Numbered from the stretch's first letter, positions 15,912 to 25,045 are shown. The stretch: DNA of 64,000 nt from DAISJI01 sp964559835 (GCA_964559835.1 CAZLJE010000007.1:95349-159348), one strand, 5' to 3'. Notes: generated by a model from the sequence alone, not told the origin. Numbers and translations are program-made.

Positions 15912-17846
15912 TCAGTTCTGCCCTGCTAATTCCAGGTTGAAATCACATGTGCCGTTCGTTGGCTGCGCCGGCAGCGACGGCGGTGTCAGCAGGTGCGGAT
16001 AGCTGAAATCGAAAAACTCCAGCATGTTGTCTGCCCAGGCGTCGCGCGGAGTCAGCGATGGCAGGTTGAAGCGGGTCTCGATCAACTTCAGGATCGATGT
16101 CAGCTCTCGCGGTGTATGCGAGACGAGGTTCGGCTTGGCCCACGGTGAGATCACGATCAGCGGAACGCGGAAATCACTGTGGGCGAAGTCACCCGGCAGC
16201 AGCGCCTCGTAGCCGGGAGTAGCAATGGGCTGGATATTGTCAGGCGCAGGCGCCGGGATGATCGGCACATGGTCGTAAAGGCCGCCGAACTCGTCGTAGG
16301 TGTGAATGAACACCGACGATCCCCATGCCGGACTCGCCAGCAGCGCGTTGATGATCTGCGCGCCGACTGCCGCTCCGGTCTGTGTGTTGTTGTCGGGATG
16401 CTCATCGAGACCGGTGTCGCTCCCGCGCTCGATGAAGATGACGGATGGCAGGAGATCGTCGGCGTTAGGATCGGCAAGGGTGCTGTAGTAATCGCTGATG
16501 TTATAGACGTTCGACTGAATGGCAGGATCGTTCCACGCCTCGAATTGCGAGAGGAAGATGCTGTTATCCATGTAGTAGTAGCGCCAACTCACCCCGGCGT
16601 CGCGCAAGTTCTCGAAGATCGTCCTGATCGGAAATCCACCCGAGGGAGGCGGATCGGGGAAGACGTGCCCTGCCGATGTCGCGCCGAACAGGTACATGCG
16701 GTTCGGTATGGTGCCGGCCATCACCGAAGCGAACCAGCGGTCGCTGGTGGCGAACTGGGTAGCGAGCTCGTAATAATACGGCAGCTCGCGCTGGTCGTAG
16801 TAAGCCATGACGCGGTGATACTGCTCGTCGAGAGTAGTGGGCAGGTTATGCGCGCTGACGAACCCGTCCATGGCGCCGTCGTTGTAGCCGTGCCAGCTGG
16901 GGTTCCACGACGGGCTCGTGTTCTCGGCGCAGACGGTTTGCTGGTGGTAGGGTGCCACCAGAACGCCGTTCTGGTCTGGCTGCGCCTGCACGTTAGGACT
17001 GTCGAGGCCATCGATCTCGTTAGGCAGCCCCTGGCCCACTCGATAAGCGCCCAACATGCCGAAGTAGTTGTCGAACGACCGGTTTTCCTGCACGAAGAAG
17101 ATGATGTGCTTGATGTTCGACAGGCTACCGCCGCTGCCGGTCGGCCGCGCCGGACGTGCAGGCCTGCTGAGCACGAGCGTGATATCCGCATTCGAAGTGG
17201 TCGTCGCCCCGCTGGGGGAAGTCGCGCTGGCCGTGAAGGTCGTTGAGGCTGTTGGGTAGATCGTCGTGGATCCGACGGGCGCCACGGTTCCGATGCCATT
17301 GTCGATCGTCACGGACGTCGCGTTCTCGCTCGCCCAGGTGAGGGTGGCGCTTTCACCAGCGACGACCGATTGAGGCGTCACCGACATGGTCACGCCAGGC
17401 GGTGGGACAGTGACGCTCACGGTCACGATCGCGGACGCGGTACCTCCCGGTCCGGTCGCGGTTAGCGTGTACGTAGTGGTCGCCGGCGGCACCTGGGTGG
17501 TCCGGCCGCTGATGGGCAATGGCTGGCCGTCTTCGCGTTCACTCCCGGGGCTAATGGCGACCGACGTAGCATTCTCGGTCCGCCACGAAAGGGTCGTAAA
17601 ACCGCCCTTGTTGACCGTCGTTGGGCTGGCAGTCAGACTGGAGATCGTCGGCGCGAGTACTGCCGGTGCTCCGCCCGAAATTTTGTTGCTAGTGTTCGCT
17701 GCCCCGGGGTTTGTTCCCGAGGAGGTATTCACAGCGGACGAAGCGTTGCCCGCCGTCGGACCGGACGTCAACCCGCCACAACCTGCCAGAAAAACAAGAC
17801 AGCAAACCAAGCCGCAAGCACACCAGAGAACAGGGCCCCGAACCAT
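15912..17846 (-). CDS. Phosphoesterase lipoprotein (phospholipase C/AcpA family) with Ig-like domains
   Basis: 644 residues. Lipoprotein signal (LVCCLVFLAGC, lipidated Cys about 23), a Ser/Thr/Asn-rich linker, then two Ig-like domains (about 65-145, ISSLTASPTTVNKGGFTTLS; about 150-225, SVTPQSVVAGESATLTWASE). The C-terminal two-thirds is a phosphoesterase domain: IKHIIFFVQENRSFDNYFGM with the nucleophile region, DGFVSAHNLPTTLDEQYHRV, TYDEFGGLYDHVPI, and RVPLIVISPWAKPN, as in non-haemolytic phospholipase C and acid phosphatase AcpA. It likely acts outside the cytoplasm on phosphoesters or phospholipids. All signature motifs look intact. Confidence 0.93.
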   Translation of the reverse strand: MVRGPVLWCACGLVCCLVFLAGCGGLTSGPTAGNASSAVNTSSGTNPGAANTSNKISGGAPAVLAPTISSLTASPTTVNKGGFTTLSWRTENATSVAISPGSEREDGQPLPISGRTTQVPPATTTYTLTATGPGGTASAIVTVSVTVPPPGVTMSVTPQSVVAGESATLTWASENATSVTIDNGIGTVAPVGSTTIYPTASTTFTASATSPSGATTTSNADITLVLSRPARPARPTGSGGSLSNIKHIIFFVQENRSFDNYFGMLGAYRVGQGLPNEIDGLDSPNVQAQPDQNGVLVAPYHQQTVCAENTSPSWNPSWHGYNDGAMDGFVSAHNLPTTLDEQYHRVMAYYDQRELPYYYELATQFATSDRWFASVMAGTIPNRMYLFGATSAGHVFPDPPPSGGFPIRTIFENLRDAGVSWRYYYMDNSIFLSQFEAWNDPAIQSNVYNISDYYSTLADPNADDLLPSVIFIERGSDTGLDEHPDNNTQTGAAVGAQIINALLASPAWGSSVFIHTYDEFGGLYDHVPIIPAPAPDNIQPIATPGYEALLPGDFAHSDFRVPLIVISPWAKPNLVSHTPRELTSILKLIETRFNLPSLTPRDAWADNMLEFFDFSYPHLLTPPSLPAQPTNGTCDFNLELAGQN

Positions 17847-17983
17847 CTTGCGTCACCTCTGACCAGGGGGAGAGTTGCTGCTGGATAAGAAGGGTGAGAC
17901 TCACGCCAGAGTTGTCCAGAAGCTCACATCGTGCTAGAAGTACGCACTACAGCTTCTTGAAACTGGAAGACCCGAGTCATTTA

Positions 17984-18400
17984 ATGGCGACCGCCAGGAA
18001 CCGCAAGCCTGAGAACGACGTCCTGATCCCGGACAAACTATATTTCCGGATCGGAGAGGTGGCTGAGCTGTGCCGTCTGCCGGCCTATGTGCTCCGCTTC
18101 TGGGAGACCGAATTTCCCCAGCTCAAGCCGACCAAGAGCAGCACAGGGCAGCGAATGTACCGCCGCCGTGATGTCGAGCACGTCGTCCGCATCAAGCAAC
18201 TGCTCTACACCGAGGGCTACACCATCGCCGGAGCACGCGAACATCTCAAGCAGGAAACGCGCGGCGCGAAATCGCAAGCGGCGCTCCCGTTCGCACCTGT
18301 CCGGCCGAAAGGCGAGTGGAAACGCGTGCGCCAGGGATTGCAGGAGATCCTGACCATCCTCTCGTCTTCGAAGAAGCCGGCCAAAGCCTCGCGCGCCTGA
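17984..18400 (+). CDS. MerR-family transcriptional regulator
   Basis: 138-residue DNA-binding protein with an N-terminal MerR winged helix-turn-helix: YFRIGEVAELCRLPAYVLRF, WETEFPQLKPTKSSTGQRMY, RRRDVEHVVRIKQLLYTEGY. The following helix KRVRQGLQEILTIL would form the dimerising coiled coil. It lacks the cysteines of metal-sensing MerR proteins and has no ligand domain, matching the short MerR-like regulators (HspR/MlrA-like) common downstream of ihf/pheT genes. The target is unknown. The ATG at 17984 is chosen because upstream codons in the open frame are not protein-like. Confidence 0.88.
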   Translation: MATARNRKPENDVLIPDKLYFRIGEVAELCRLPAYVLRFWETEFPQLKPTKSSTGQRMYRRRDVEHVVRIKQLLYTEGYTIAGAREHLKQETRGAKSQAALPFAPVRPKGEWKRVRQGLQEILTILSSSKKPAKASRA

Positions 18401-18480
18401 CTCGTTCGCGCTGACTCACGCAACGCTTCCGCCGGCCTCCGCTTCTCATCACCCGGAAGTTGTGCTGCGAAGGGGGAGCC

Positions 18481-18705
18481 ATGAAGCTCAGCGGCCGCAA
18501 GAACCCAAAAGGGAAGAGCAATCCGGAGCGCACCACGCGCGGCGGCAGCACGCGAACGATATCTGACGATCTGCCATCGCGACCGCGACGGCGATCGAAT
18601 AGCAGCCAGTCGGAGGCGCAGAAGCTCGAGAGCCGGAAGAAAGTGCCGCTCAACCGCACCAAGGTGAAGCCGATCGGCAAAGGGCGCGCGGGCAAAGCGG
18701 CATAA
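18481..18705 (+). CDS. Small basic hypothetical protein
   Basis: 74 residues, strongly basic and polar (MKLSGRKNPKGKSNPERTTR at the start, NRTKVKPIGKGRAGKAA at the end), with no hydrophobic core; probably disordered and possibly nucleic-acid binding. A GGGGGAG site lies about 5 nt before ATG 18481. It follows the MerR gene by 80 nt in the same direction. An overlapping open frame exists on the other strand, so reality is not certain. Confidence 0.45.
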   Translation: MKLSGRKNPKGKSNPERTTRGGSTRTISDDLPSRPRRRSNSSQSEAQKLESRKKVPLNRTKVKPIGKGRAGKAA

Positions 18706-19078
18706 ACCGCGCGGCATCCGTCGCGACGAAGTCACAGTCATCGGCGACACACACAACGCGCTCGTCACACGCATCTCTATCGTGACCCGACCGAGTTGTC
18801 ACACGGTATCAATGGGCGATGCGTGCCCGTGCCGCCTGAGGCGGCTATGACGTTGATTGAGTGGTTAATAAGTAGAAATTCGCGCGAGCGGGCAGTATTT
18901 GCCCCTGCGAAGATCAACAGGGCGGCGCGTGTTTTCTTGGGCTGCGCGAGCCAACCCAGGTAATCCTTTGGCATCACAGGCGTTTCGGGCATCGCCCATT
19001 CGATGCCTTTCCTATCGCACACTGGCTGCGTGCGTGCAGCATCGCTTGATTGGGCAATTCTTTGGAGGAATCTTCCCC
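18706..19078. other. Gene-free interval upstream of the DUF4382 lipoprotein
   Basis: No convincing gene, RNA or repeat is visible. An open frame continues upstream from the lipoprotein gene to 18899, but its residues are not protein-like. The interval presumably holds the promoter of the lipoprotein; a TTGGAGGA ribosome-binding site sits at its right end (about 19061-19069). Confidence 0.5.
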
Positions 19079-20497
19079 ATGGCACGACGTGTTCTTTTCT
19101 TTTTTTCGCTCGTAGCGGTCGCGGGCGTCTGGATCGCTTGTGGCGGTAGCAGCAGCACTCGCTCCACGACGCAACTCGCCACCACGACCGTCACCCTCAG
19201 CGACCCTGCAACGTGCTCCAGTTCTGCGTCCGGCCCTTACCTGCACGTCTTCGTCACCATCACGGACGTGCAGATCAATGCCAGTTCGACCGCCGGCGAC
19301 AACGATCCCAACTGGATCGATCTCACGCCCAACCTCAAGTCAGCGCCGCAGCAGGTGGATTTGCTCGGCGTTGCCAACAATCAGTGCTTCCTGGCCAGTC
19401 TCGGTTCAACCACCGCTCTTCAACCCGGAACCTACCAGCAGATCCGCATCATCCTTGCCGACAATACGACGACTGTTTCCAACAACGCCTGCCAGACCGC
19501 GGGTGTTAACTGCGTCGTGCTGTCGAGCAACCCAACTTCTCCGCAAGCCCTGCTGCTTTCCAGCGAGTCGAAGACTGGTCTGAAGATCCCCTCCGGGCAG
19601 ATCAGTGGCGGCCAGGGCTTCACCGTCGCCGCCGGACAAACCAAGGACCTCAACATAGACTTCGACACGTGTAGTTCGATCGTCGTACTAGGCAACGGAC
19701 AATTTCGCCTGAAGCCCGTGCTGCACGCGGGCGAAGTCAGCCTGACGACTTCCTCGATCAACGGCAAACTCGTCGACAAGGCGACGGGGCAGGCGATCAG
19801 CGGCGGCAAGGCGATCGTCGCGCTCGAGCAGAAGGACGCCGCCGGTATCGACCGCGTCGTAATGCAGACCACGCCAGATGCGACCGGGGCTTTCAACTTC
19901 TGCCCGGTGCCCGCGGGAACGTACGACGTCGTTGCCGTAGCGACGAGCGGAGCGAACGTCTCCTTCGCCGCGACCCTCACTACCGGTGTGCAGCCTGGTA
20001 ACGCGCTCGGCAACGTGCAGATGATCGCCGTCACCGGAACGAGCACCGCGCCCGCGACTATCACGGGAACGGTCACGAGCGCGAACGCATCCGCGCAGGG
20101 TACCGTCATCGACGCGTCCCTGAGTGCGTTACAGCAGACCGGCGGCGCCAATTCGCTGACGTTCACCGTTCCGGTCGGCACGCAGTCCGCGACCTTGGCC
20201 GTGACTACGGCGAAGCCCTCGTCCTGCACCGGCACGACCTGCCCGGCGTTCACGGCGGATTTCACCATGACCGTTCCGGCGGCAAATGCGACCACCGGAG
20301 CGTTCGCTAGTTCGGGAACCACCTACACGGCGGGCGCGGCGGGAACCGCAACCTACAACGTGGAGGCTCAGGCGTTCGTCCCGCAATCCGGCGGCACGAC
20401 CGATTGCTCTCCCAATAAGATCACGAGCGCTGCCGTCAGCGTGACGGCGGGTACGTCCACCGCGGTCCCGCCGATCTCGTTCGTCGGATGCCAGTAA
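19079..20497 (+). CDS. DUF4382 domain lipoprotein
   Basis: 472 residues. Lipoprotein signal LFFFSLVAVAGVWIAC with lipidated Cys about 21. A DUF4382 domain follows (about 40-225): VFVTITDVQINASSTA, WIDLTPNLKSAPQQVDLLGV, LQPGTYQQIRIILADN, KIPSGQISGGQGFTVAAGQT. A carboxypeptidase-regulatory/CNA-B-like domain comes next (about 230-310, SINGKLVDKATGQAISGGKA), then a Ser/Thr/Ala-rich C-terminal third. Surface-anchored; function unknown. The ATG at 19079 has a GGAGGA site. It ends before a strong bidirectional terminator. Confidence 0.88.
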   Translation: MARRVLFFFSLVAVAGVWIACGGSSSTRSTTQLATTTVTLSDPATCSSSASGPYLHVFVTITDVQINASSTAGDNDPNWIDLTPNLKSAPQQVDLLGVANNQCFLASLGSTTALQPGTYQQIRIILADNTTTVSNNACQTAGVNCVVLSSNPTSPQALLLSSESKTGLKIPSGQISGGQGFTVAAGQTKDLNIDFDTCSSIVVLGNGQFRLKPVLHAGEVSLTTSSINGKLVDKATGQAISGGKAIVALEQKDAAGIDRVVMQTTPDATGAFNFCPVPAGTYDVVAVATSGANVSFAATLTTGVQPGNALGNVQMIAVTGTSTAPATITGTVTSANASAQGTVIDASLSALQQTGGANSLTFTVPVGTQSATLAVTTAKPSSCTGTTCPAFTADFTMTVPAANATTGAFASSGTTYTAGAAGTATYNVEAQAFVPQSGGTTDCSPNKITSAAVSVTAGTSTAVPPISFVGCQ

Positions 20498-20529
20498 CGT
20501 AATTTGGTGATCGAGTGAGTGGGTGATTG

Positions 20530-20560
20530 AAAAGGGCCGGTCATCGTGACCGGCCCTTTT
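20530..20560. terminator. Strong bidirectional terminator
   Basis: AAAAGGGCCGGTCA-TCG-TGACCGGCCCTTTT: a 14-bp perfect stem with a triloop, flanked by A-run and T-run so it works on both strands. It separates the convergent DUF4382 and FmdB genes. Confidence 0.9.
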
Positions 20561-20602
20561 ATTTCCTGCCGTTCCGAGCGAGGACGGGGAGAACCTTTTG
20601 TT

Positions 20603-20905
20603 TTATTTCGTGTCGGAGCCCTTCTTTTCGGTCTTCTTTTCGGTCTTGGTCTCCGTCTTCTTCTCTGATCCGCTCTCCGCCTTCACCTCGGTCTTGGTGT
20701 CGGTCTTTGGCGCCGAGGCTTTCTTCGCGTAATCGGTCACGTACCAGCCGGAACCTTTGAACTGCACGGCGGGCGCCGACATCAGTTGCTCCACGGACTT
20801 TTTCGCCCGGCAATCGGGACAGTCAGTCGGGTGCGGGTCGCTCAACCTTTGCATCCGCTCAAAGCGGTGGCCGCATTTCTTGCATTGATATTCGTAAATA
20901 GGCAT
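20603..20905 (-). CDS. FmdB-type zinc-ribbon protein
   Basis: 100 residues. The N-terminal FmdB zinc ribbon MPIYEYQCKKCGHRFERMQR and CPDCRAKKSVEQL supplies four Cys in two CxxC knuckles. The sequence then has AVQFKGSGWYVTDYAKK, the usual second block of the family. The last 35 residues are Lys/Glu/Thr-rich and disordered (KTETKTEKKTEKKGS). Members are putative regulatory or metal-binding proteins without a firm role. The start at 20905 is the canonical MPIYEY; longer frames read into a REP element. Confidence 0.93.
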   Translation of the reverse strand: MPIYEYQCKKCGHRFERMQRLSDPHPTDCPDCRAKKSVEQLMSAPAVQFKGSGWYVTDYAKKASAPKTDTKTEVKAESGSEKKTETKTEKKTEKKGSDTK

Positions 20906-20935
20906 GGAATGTGTTGGCTTGATTCTACACCGGAA

Positions 20936-20956
20936 CATCGGCGTCTCGCCGGTCAC
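20936..20956 (-). repeat. REP-like element (type A), copy 4
   Basis: Read on the minus strand this matches the 21-nt type A element. It lies between the divergent FmdB and rsmI genes, in their shared promoter region. Confidence 0.75.
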
Positions 20957-20996
20957 GTCCGATCCCGATGTTCCCGCATCCTGTAAACTTCCGATA

Positions 20997-21854
20997 ATGG
21001 ATCCCAAGAAGTCGCTGCCGCCCGGACCCGCGCTGTACGTCGTCGGCACGCCCATCGGCAACCTGGAGGACATCACTCTCCGCGCGCTGCGCGTCCTCGA
21101 GCAGGTGGACATGATCGCCTGCGAGGACACCCGCCAGACGCAGAAGCTCCTTGAGCACTACGCCATCCATACGCGCACCGTCAGCTATCACGAGCATAAC
21201 GAGTTGACCCGCGCCGCCGAACTCATCGTGGACCTCGAGGGCGGCGCACGTATCGCCATCGTTACCGACGCGGGCACGCCCGGTATCTCCGACCCAGGCT
21301 ACCGGCTGATCACGCTCGCCGTCCGGCACCAGGTCCCGGTCATCCCGATCCCAGGACCGTCGGCGTTCGTGACCGCGCTGGTCGCGAGCGGCCTGCCCAC
21401 TGATTCCTTTCGCTTCGGCGGGTTCCTTCCCGCCAAACAGGGACAGCGCCGCACCGTCCTCGAAAGCCTGCGCACCATCCAGAAGACCGCCATCTTTTAC
21501 GAGGCGCCGCACCGCATCGAAGAAACGCTCGCCGACATCGTCGCCGTCCTCGGCCCGGCGCGCCACGTGGTCATCGCGCGCGAGGTGACCAAGATCCATG
21601 AGGAATTCCTCCGCGGCCGCGCCGACCAGTTGCTCGAACAAGTCCGTGCGCATCCGTTAAAGGGCGAGATCACGCTGCTCATCGCGAAAGTCGAAGAAAT
21701 GGAGCAACCGCAGCAGGCCAGCGTCGCCGAACGGGTGCAGCAGGTGATGGAATCCGAATCGATCGACGAAAAAGCCGCGCTGAAAAGGGTCGCGAAGGAG
21801 CTAGGTCTGTCGAAGAGCGACGCCTATCGCGAATTGCAACGCGCAAAAAAATAG
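20997..21854 (+). CDS. rsmI: 16S rRNA (cytidine-1402-2'-O)-methyltransferase RsmI
   Basis: 285-residue tetrapyrrole-methylase-fold enzyme that 2'-O-methylates C1402 in the ribosomal decoding centre. Signatures: LYVVGTPIGNLEDITLRALR, IACEDTRQTQKLLEHY, SYHEHNE, IVTDAGTPGISDPGYRLI, PIPGPSAFVTALVASGLPTD and FYEAPHRIEETLADI. The C-terminal extension ends in the helical YxxA-like tail SKSDAYRELQRAKK. Length is typical. The ATG at 20997 is chosen over 20904, whose extra residues encode the REP element. Confidence 0.97.
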   Translation: MDPKKSLPPGPALYVVGTPIGNLEDITLRALRVLEQVDMIACEDTRQTQKLLEHYAIHTRTVSYHEHNELTRAAELIVDLEGGARIAIVTDAGTPGISDPGYRLITLAVRHQVPVIPIPGPSAFVTALVASGLPTDSFRFGGFLPAKQGQRRTVLESLRTIQKTAIFYEAPHRIEETLADIVAVLGPARHVVIAREVTKIHEEFLRGRADQLLEQVRAHPLKGEITLLIAKVEEMEQPQQASVAERVQQVMESESIDEKAALKRVAKELGLSKSDAYRELQRAKK

Positions 21855-21856
21855 TT

Positions 21857-23131
21857 TTACTGCACATGAAACTCCACCTCGGCCCGGTACGGCCGTGGCT
21901 GGCCGTTTTCCATCACCGGCGCGAAATGCCATTTATTCAGCGCCTTCATGCAATAGGTGAAAAGACCCGTTGGGCCGTCTCCGGCAATCATCTCGATGAC
22001 TTTGCCGTCCGCATCAACAGCGATCAGTACTTTAGAGGTGCTGCCCGACGGCGCAGCGCCGGAAGGAAAGCTCGGTTCGACGATATCGGCCGCGAGTTGG
22101 CGGACTTCTTTATCCGTCAGAATAGCAGCGGGTCCCCAAGCCCGGGTATCGAGCGCGAAATTCAGAATGCCCTCCGCCTGCACCGCCACTCCCTCTTTCG
22201 TAGGAGGCGTGAATTTCCAGCGCATAATCTGCCGTCGTGCGGAATCGTTCGCTCGTTCATTATCGGAGCGTACGACCACCGTTTCGCGGACATGCCCGTC
22301 GCGGTCGACGGACACGAAATAACTGGCTCTCCCTTTGGTGCTCCCATCGAGAACTTGCGGCCAGACGATCTGCGGCGGCGTGGGCAGCAGGGCGCGAAGT
22401 TCGGCTTCCGAAAACAGAACGGTTCGCAGCCGCTCGTTCGCCGGTGTCGGTTGTTTGATCACAAATAGGTCCGGATCCGCACGCTCGACCAAGCTCAGGA
22501 GCGTGATCCGCGCTATGTAGGAAACGCCTATCTCGGGCGTTGTGATGATTTCACGTGCGACATTCCGGCCGAAGAACATGCGGTAATCCGTGAACTGAAC
22601 GGGACGGCCGGGCACGTTAGCGATTTCCCGCAGGCCGCTCTGTCCCTTGCGGCACAAATTGATTTTGCCGGATTGCGCGGCTCCAAAACACACCACGCCG
22701 GAGTCATTCGCCGCGCCATTCGCTTTTGTGTACGCTCGGTCTGCAGGGCCCATGGTGGCCAGCAGCGCGTCGGGATCGGTCATTGCCGTGATCAACGTCT
22801 CAATCGGCAGCGGCACGTAGTCGTCTGAGTGTTCGTCGTAAACATCCGCTCCGTTCACGATCAGAGTCTGGCTGAAATCCGACGACTTGATTTCGCGACG
22901 CCACTTCGTCCCATTCACCCAATGCATTTCGACGGTGGTGGGATTCTGCGGATCGTCTGTGTCGGTGATTGTGGCCTGCAGGTCAAAAGCCGGACTGCCG
23001 GGCGCCGTCAAACTCGGCTGTACGATCGCGACCTTGGAAACCTTTGGTTCTCTGGCTGGCTCCTGCGGTCCTGCCCATACTCCGGCAGCAAATAATGATG
23101 CGGAGAACGCGAACGTTAATAGAACGAACAT
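21857..23131 (-). CDS. Energy transducer TonB-like protein, two TonB C-terminal domains
   Basis: 424 residues with a signal peptide or anchor (MFVLLTFAFSASLFAAGVWA). The first 210 residues resemble a DUF2135/outer-membrane-lipoprotein-like beta domain (VEMHWVNGTKWRREI, YVPLPIETLITAM). Two TonB C-terminal-like modules follow: about 265-320 (SYFVSVDRDGHVRETVVVRS, ARRQIMRWKFTPP) and 365-424 (KVLIAVDADGKVIEMIAGDG, LNKWHFAPVMENGQPRPYRA). No cytoplasmic TonB box/Pro-rich spacer is seen, so it may not transduce energy. Convergent with rsmI, 2 nt apart. Confidence 0.8.
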   Translation of the reverse strand: MFVLLTFAFSASLFAAGVWAGPQEPAREPKVSKVAIVQPSLTAPGSPAFDLQATITDTDDPQNPTTVEMHWVNGTKWRREIKSSDFSQTLIVNGADVYDEHSDDYVPLPIETLITAMTDPDALLATMGPADRAYTKANGAANDSGVVCFGAAQSGKINLCRKGQSGLREIANVPGRPVQFTDYRMFFGRNVAREIITTPEIGVSYIARITLLSLVERADPDLFVIKQPTPANERLRTVLFSEAELRALLPTPPQIVWPQVLDGSTKGRASYFVSVDRDGHVRETVVVRSDNERANDSARRQIMRWKFTPPTKEGVAVQAEGILNFALDTRAWGPAAILTDKEVRQLAADIVEPSFPSGAAPSGSTSKVLIAVDADGKVIEMIAGDGPTGLFTYCMKALNKWHFAPVMENGQPRPYRAEVEFHVQ

Positions 23132-23209
23132 GCACGTTATTATCGGGTACCGAGAGGCCGACGGGAACGTCTATTTTTGACTCAAGACGTGCGAAGCCAT
23201 CAACAAAGT

Positions 23210-23932
23210 TCACTTACTAACATCGAAGTCGATGGTCGTTCCCGCCACTACCTTTTGTCCCGGCTGGATGGATTGCCGCACGATCACACTTGGGCCGACG
23301 CTCGCAGGCTGGGTGGGATCGTTAGACGCGCGCACCAGCCCGACCTTAAGTCCCGCTTCCTGTAGCAGCTTGATCACGTCGGCGAGCGGGCGCCCGACGA
23401 AGCTTGGCATGACATACGCCGGGGTCGCTGGTGGCGCGGCGAACAGCAGGTTCACCTTCGGCGACGCGACGCCCTCGGCCGCTGCCGGTGGGCTTTGTGA
23501 GATGACCTGGTCCGATGGCTGGTCCGGCAGCTGCGCGTACGCGCTCTCGCCGGGTTCGAGGCCGCGGCGGCGCAGGTTGATCTCCGCCGACCGTGTGCTG
23601 TCGCCGACGAGGTCGGGGATGACGACGTGTTGCGCCCCCAGGCTCTCAGCCAGCCGTACGCGCCATCCCCGACGGACCTTCTCCCCCGCTGCCGGCAATT
23701 GCGACAGGATGCGTCCTTCGGGAACTTCGATCGAGTAAAAGCGGTTCTCGACGTCGATGAGCAATCCGTTCTGCAGCGCAATGCGCTCAGCCTGCGAAGG
23801 TGTCAGCCCGACGAGTTTGGGGACGACCACCTCGCGACCGTGGATGGCGATGCGCATGGCGGTCAGCGCCGAAGCCATCGCCACGATGACCAGCACCAGC
23901 CCGAGCAGAACAAATCGGAAGAATGCGCGCAT
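23210..23932 (-). CDS. PASTA-domain membrane-anchored protein
   Basis: 240 residues: one N-terminal membrane helix (FVLLGLVLVIVAMASALTAM) and three PASTA domains, about 35-98 (VVVPKLVGLTPSQAERIALQ), 100-165 (VVIPDLVGDSTRSAEINLRR) and 170-240 (YVMPSFVGRPLADVIKLLQE). PASTA modules bind muropeptides or beta-lactams, so this is probably a periplasmic peptidoglycan-binding protein. The kinase domain that usually precedes PASTA repeats is absent. Same strand as, but well separated from, the PBP1A gene. Confidence 0.9.
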   Translation of the reverse strand: MRAFFRFVLLGLVLVIVAMASALTAMRIAIHGREVVVPKLVGLTPSQAERIALQNGLLIDVENRFYSIEVPEGRILSQLPAAGEKVRRGWRVRLAESLGAQHVVIPDLVGDSTRSAEINLRRRGLEPGESAYAQLPDQPSDQVISQSPPAAAEGVASPKVNLLFAAPPATPAYVMPSFVGRPLADVIKLLQEAGLKVGLVRASNDPTQPASVGPSVIVRQSIQPGQKVVAGTTIDFDVSK

Positions 23933-24057
23933 GAAAACAGTCGCCAGCCGTCACTCACCAGTTCGTCACGTCCGTACGCGCGAACGAAGAGGACTGGATT
24001 GGTGACGATAGCAGAATCATACCGCCACAACACGCGACTGGCGACTGATGACGGCGA

Positions 24058-24447
24058 CTACTGTTGCGGAGGGTTCGACGGCTCCGTCTTCCTCTCGACC
24101 TTTGCGCTGCCTTTATGGACGCCTTTCTTCACCCCGTGACCGGCCTTCTTGGTCTCGGTCGCAGTGCCTTGCGCGACGTCCTTCGCGGCGCGTCCCGTGC
24201 CCTCACCGATCGACTTGCCGGCTTCGACCGGATGTCCGGTCTTCACGTCGTGCCCGGCGGCCTTGGCGCCGCGGCCCAAGTCGCCACCCGAGGATTTGGC
24301 TTTATTGCCTGCGTGGTGCTTTTTCACCGGACGCACCGCGCCCGGTTCGTTCGGGTTCTGCTGCGTGCCCGAAGGTGTTGTCGCCTGTGCCATGGCGAAC
24401 GTGCCCAGCATCAGCACAAGCCCAGCCTGGATCATCCAACGTTTCAT
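24058..24447 (-). CDS. Exported Lys/Gly-rich low-complexity protein
   Basis: 129 residues with a good signal peptide (MKRWMIQAGLVLMLGTFAMA, cleavage after AQA). The mature chain is hydrophilic and repetitive, with GHDVKTGHPVEAGKSIGEGT and GHGVKKGVHKGSAKVE, resembling late-embryogenesis-abundant-like repeats. It is probably disordered and periplasmic, possibly a stress protectant. I do not recognise a named family. Spacer DNA of 79 nt separates it from the RHH regulator gene on the same strand. Confidence 0.65.
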   Translation of the reverse strand: MKRWMIQAGLVLMLGTFAMAQATTPSGTQQNPNEPGAVRPVKKHHAGNKAKSSGGDLGRGAKAAGHDVKTGHPVEAGKSIGEGTGRAAKDVAQGTATETKKAGHGVKKGVHKGSAKVERKTEPSNPPQQ

Positions 24448-24526
24448 TCACTTTCTCCTATGGACCGTTGAATACTTGGATGCAGCAAAGCAGCAGCGCG
24501 GCTAAGCCGATGTATGTCCCGCCGGT

Positions 24527-24970
24527 CTAGGCCATCCGATCAGCCAGGATGGCCTTTACCTCGTCCGAAGCCTGGAACATGCCGTGCACCGTCAATGATT
24601 CGACGGCTTCGTTCGCCAGCTCCGGTGTGACGTCGTTCGCGAACCGGACCATGCCGACGGCCGTGATCCGCAACCGTTCGCCCCGGTCGCGCACGCGTTC
24701 CAGCAAGCGCCGGTTGAACAGCAGCACGCCGACCACGAGCGCATTCCGCGCAATCGATTGCTGTACTTCGACCTGGTGCTTGTCGAGCTGCGAGCGGATC
24801 GCGGTGCGGATGAAGTCGGTGCGATTGGTGTAAGCGGCTTCGCGGACCAGCAAGTCGATCTTCCCGAGGTCCACCGCCCCTAGGTTGATGGTGATCTTCT
24901 CGGTGTTCGCCTTACCCGCGAGTGCTCCGATGAACTGATCTGTCTTTGTCAAATTCCAGCCTCTTACCAT
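24527..24970 (-). CDS. Ribbon-helix-helix (CopG/Arc-like) regulator
   Basis: 147 residues. Residues about 24-68 fit a ribbon-helix-helix domain: strand EKITINLGAVDLGKIDLLV, then TNRTDFIRTAIRSQLDKH. The C-terminal half (SIARNALVVGVLLFNRRLLE, GERLRITAVGMVRFANDVTP) is an added helical domain seen in some long RHH proteins. DNA-binding repressor by inference. A perfect 20-bp palindrome (25026-25045) lies 56 nt upstream and could be its own operator. The target beyond itself is unknown; the neighbour upstream is the PBP1A gene. Confidence 0.8.
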   Translation of the reverse strand: MVRGWNLTKTDQFIGALAGKANTEKITINLGAVDLGKIDLLVREAAYTNRTDFIRTAIRSQLDKHQVEVQQSIARNALVVGVLLFNRRLLERVRDRGERLRITAVGMVRFANDVTPELANEAVESLTVHGMFQASDEVKAILADRMA

Positions 24971-25025
24971 CCCGATGGATGTCAGATTTATATTCCGTCC
25001 ATCACCTCCAACCCGTCAACAGAAA

Positions 25026-25045
25026 AACCATCCATGTGGATGGTT
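25026..25045. promoter_or_regulatory. Perfect palindrome, candidate operator
   Basis: AACCATCCA-TG-TGGATGGTT is a 20-bp perfect palindrome between the RHH regulator start and the PBP1A stop. A related half-site with ACCATCC...GGATG sits at 24966-24980 overlapping the regulator start codon. Dyads of this kind are typical RHH operators. Confidence 0.5.
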
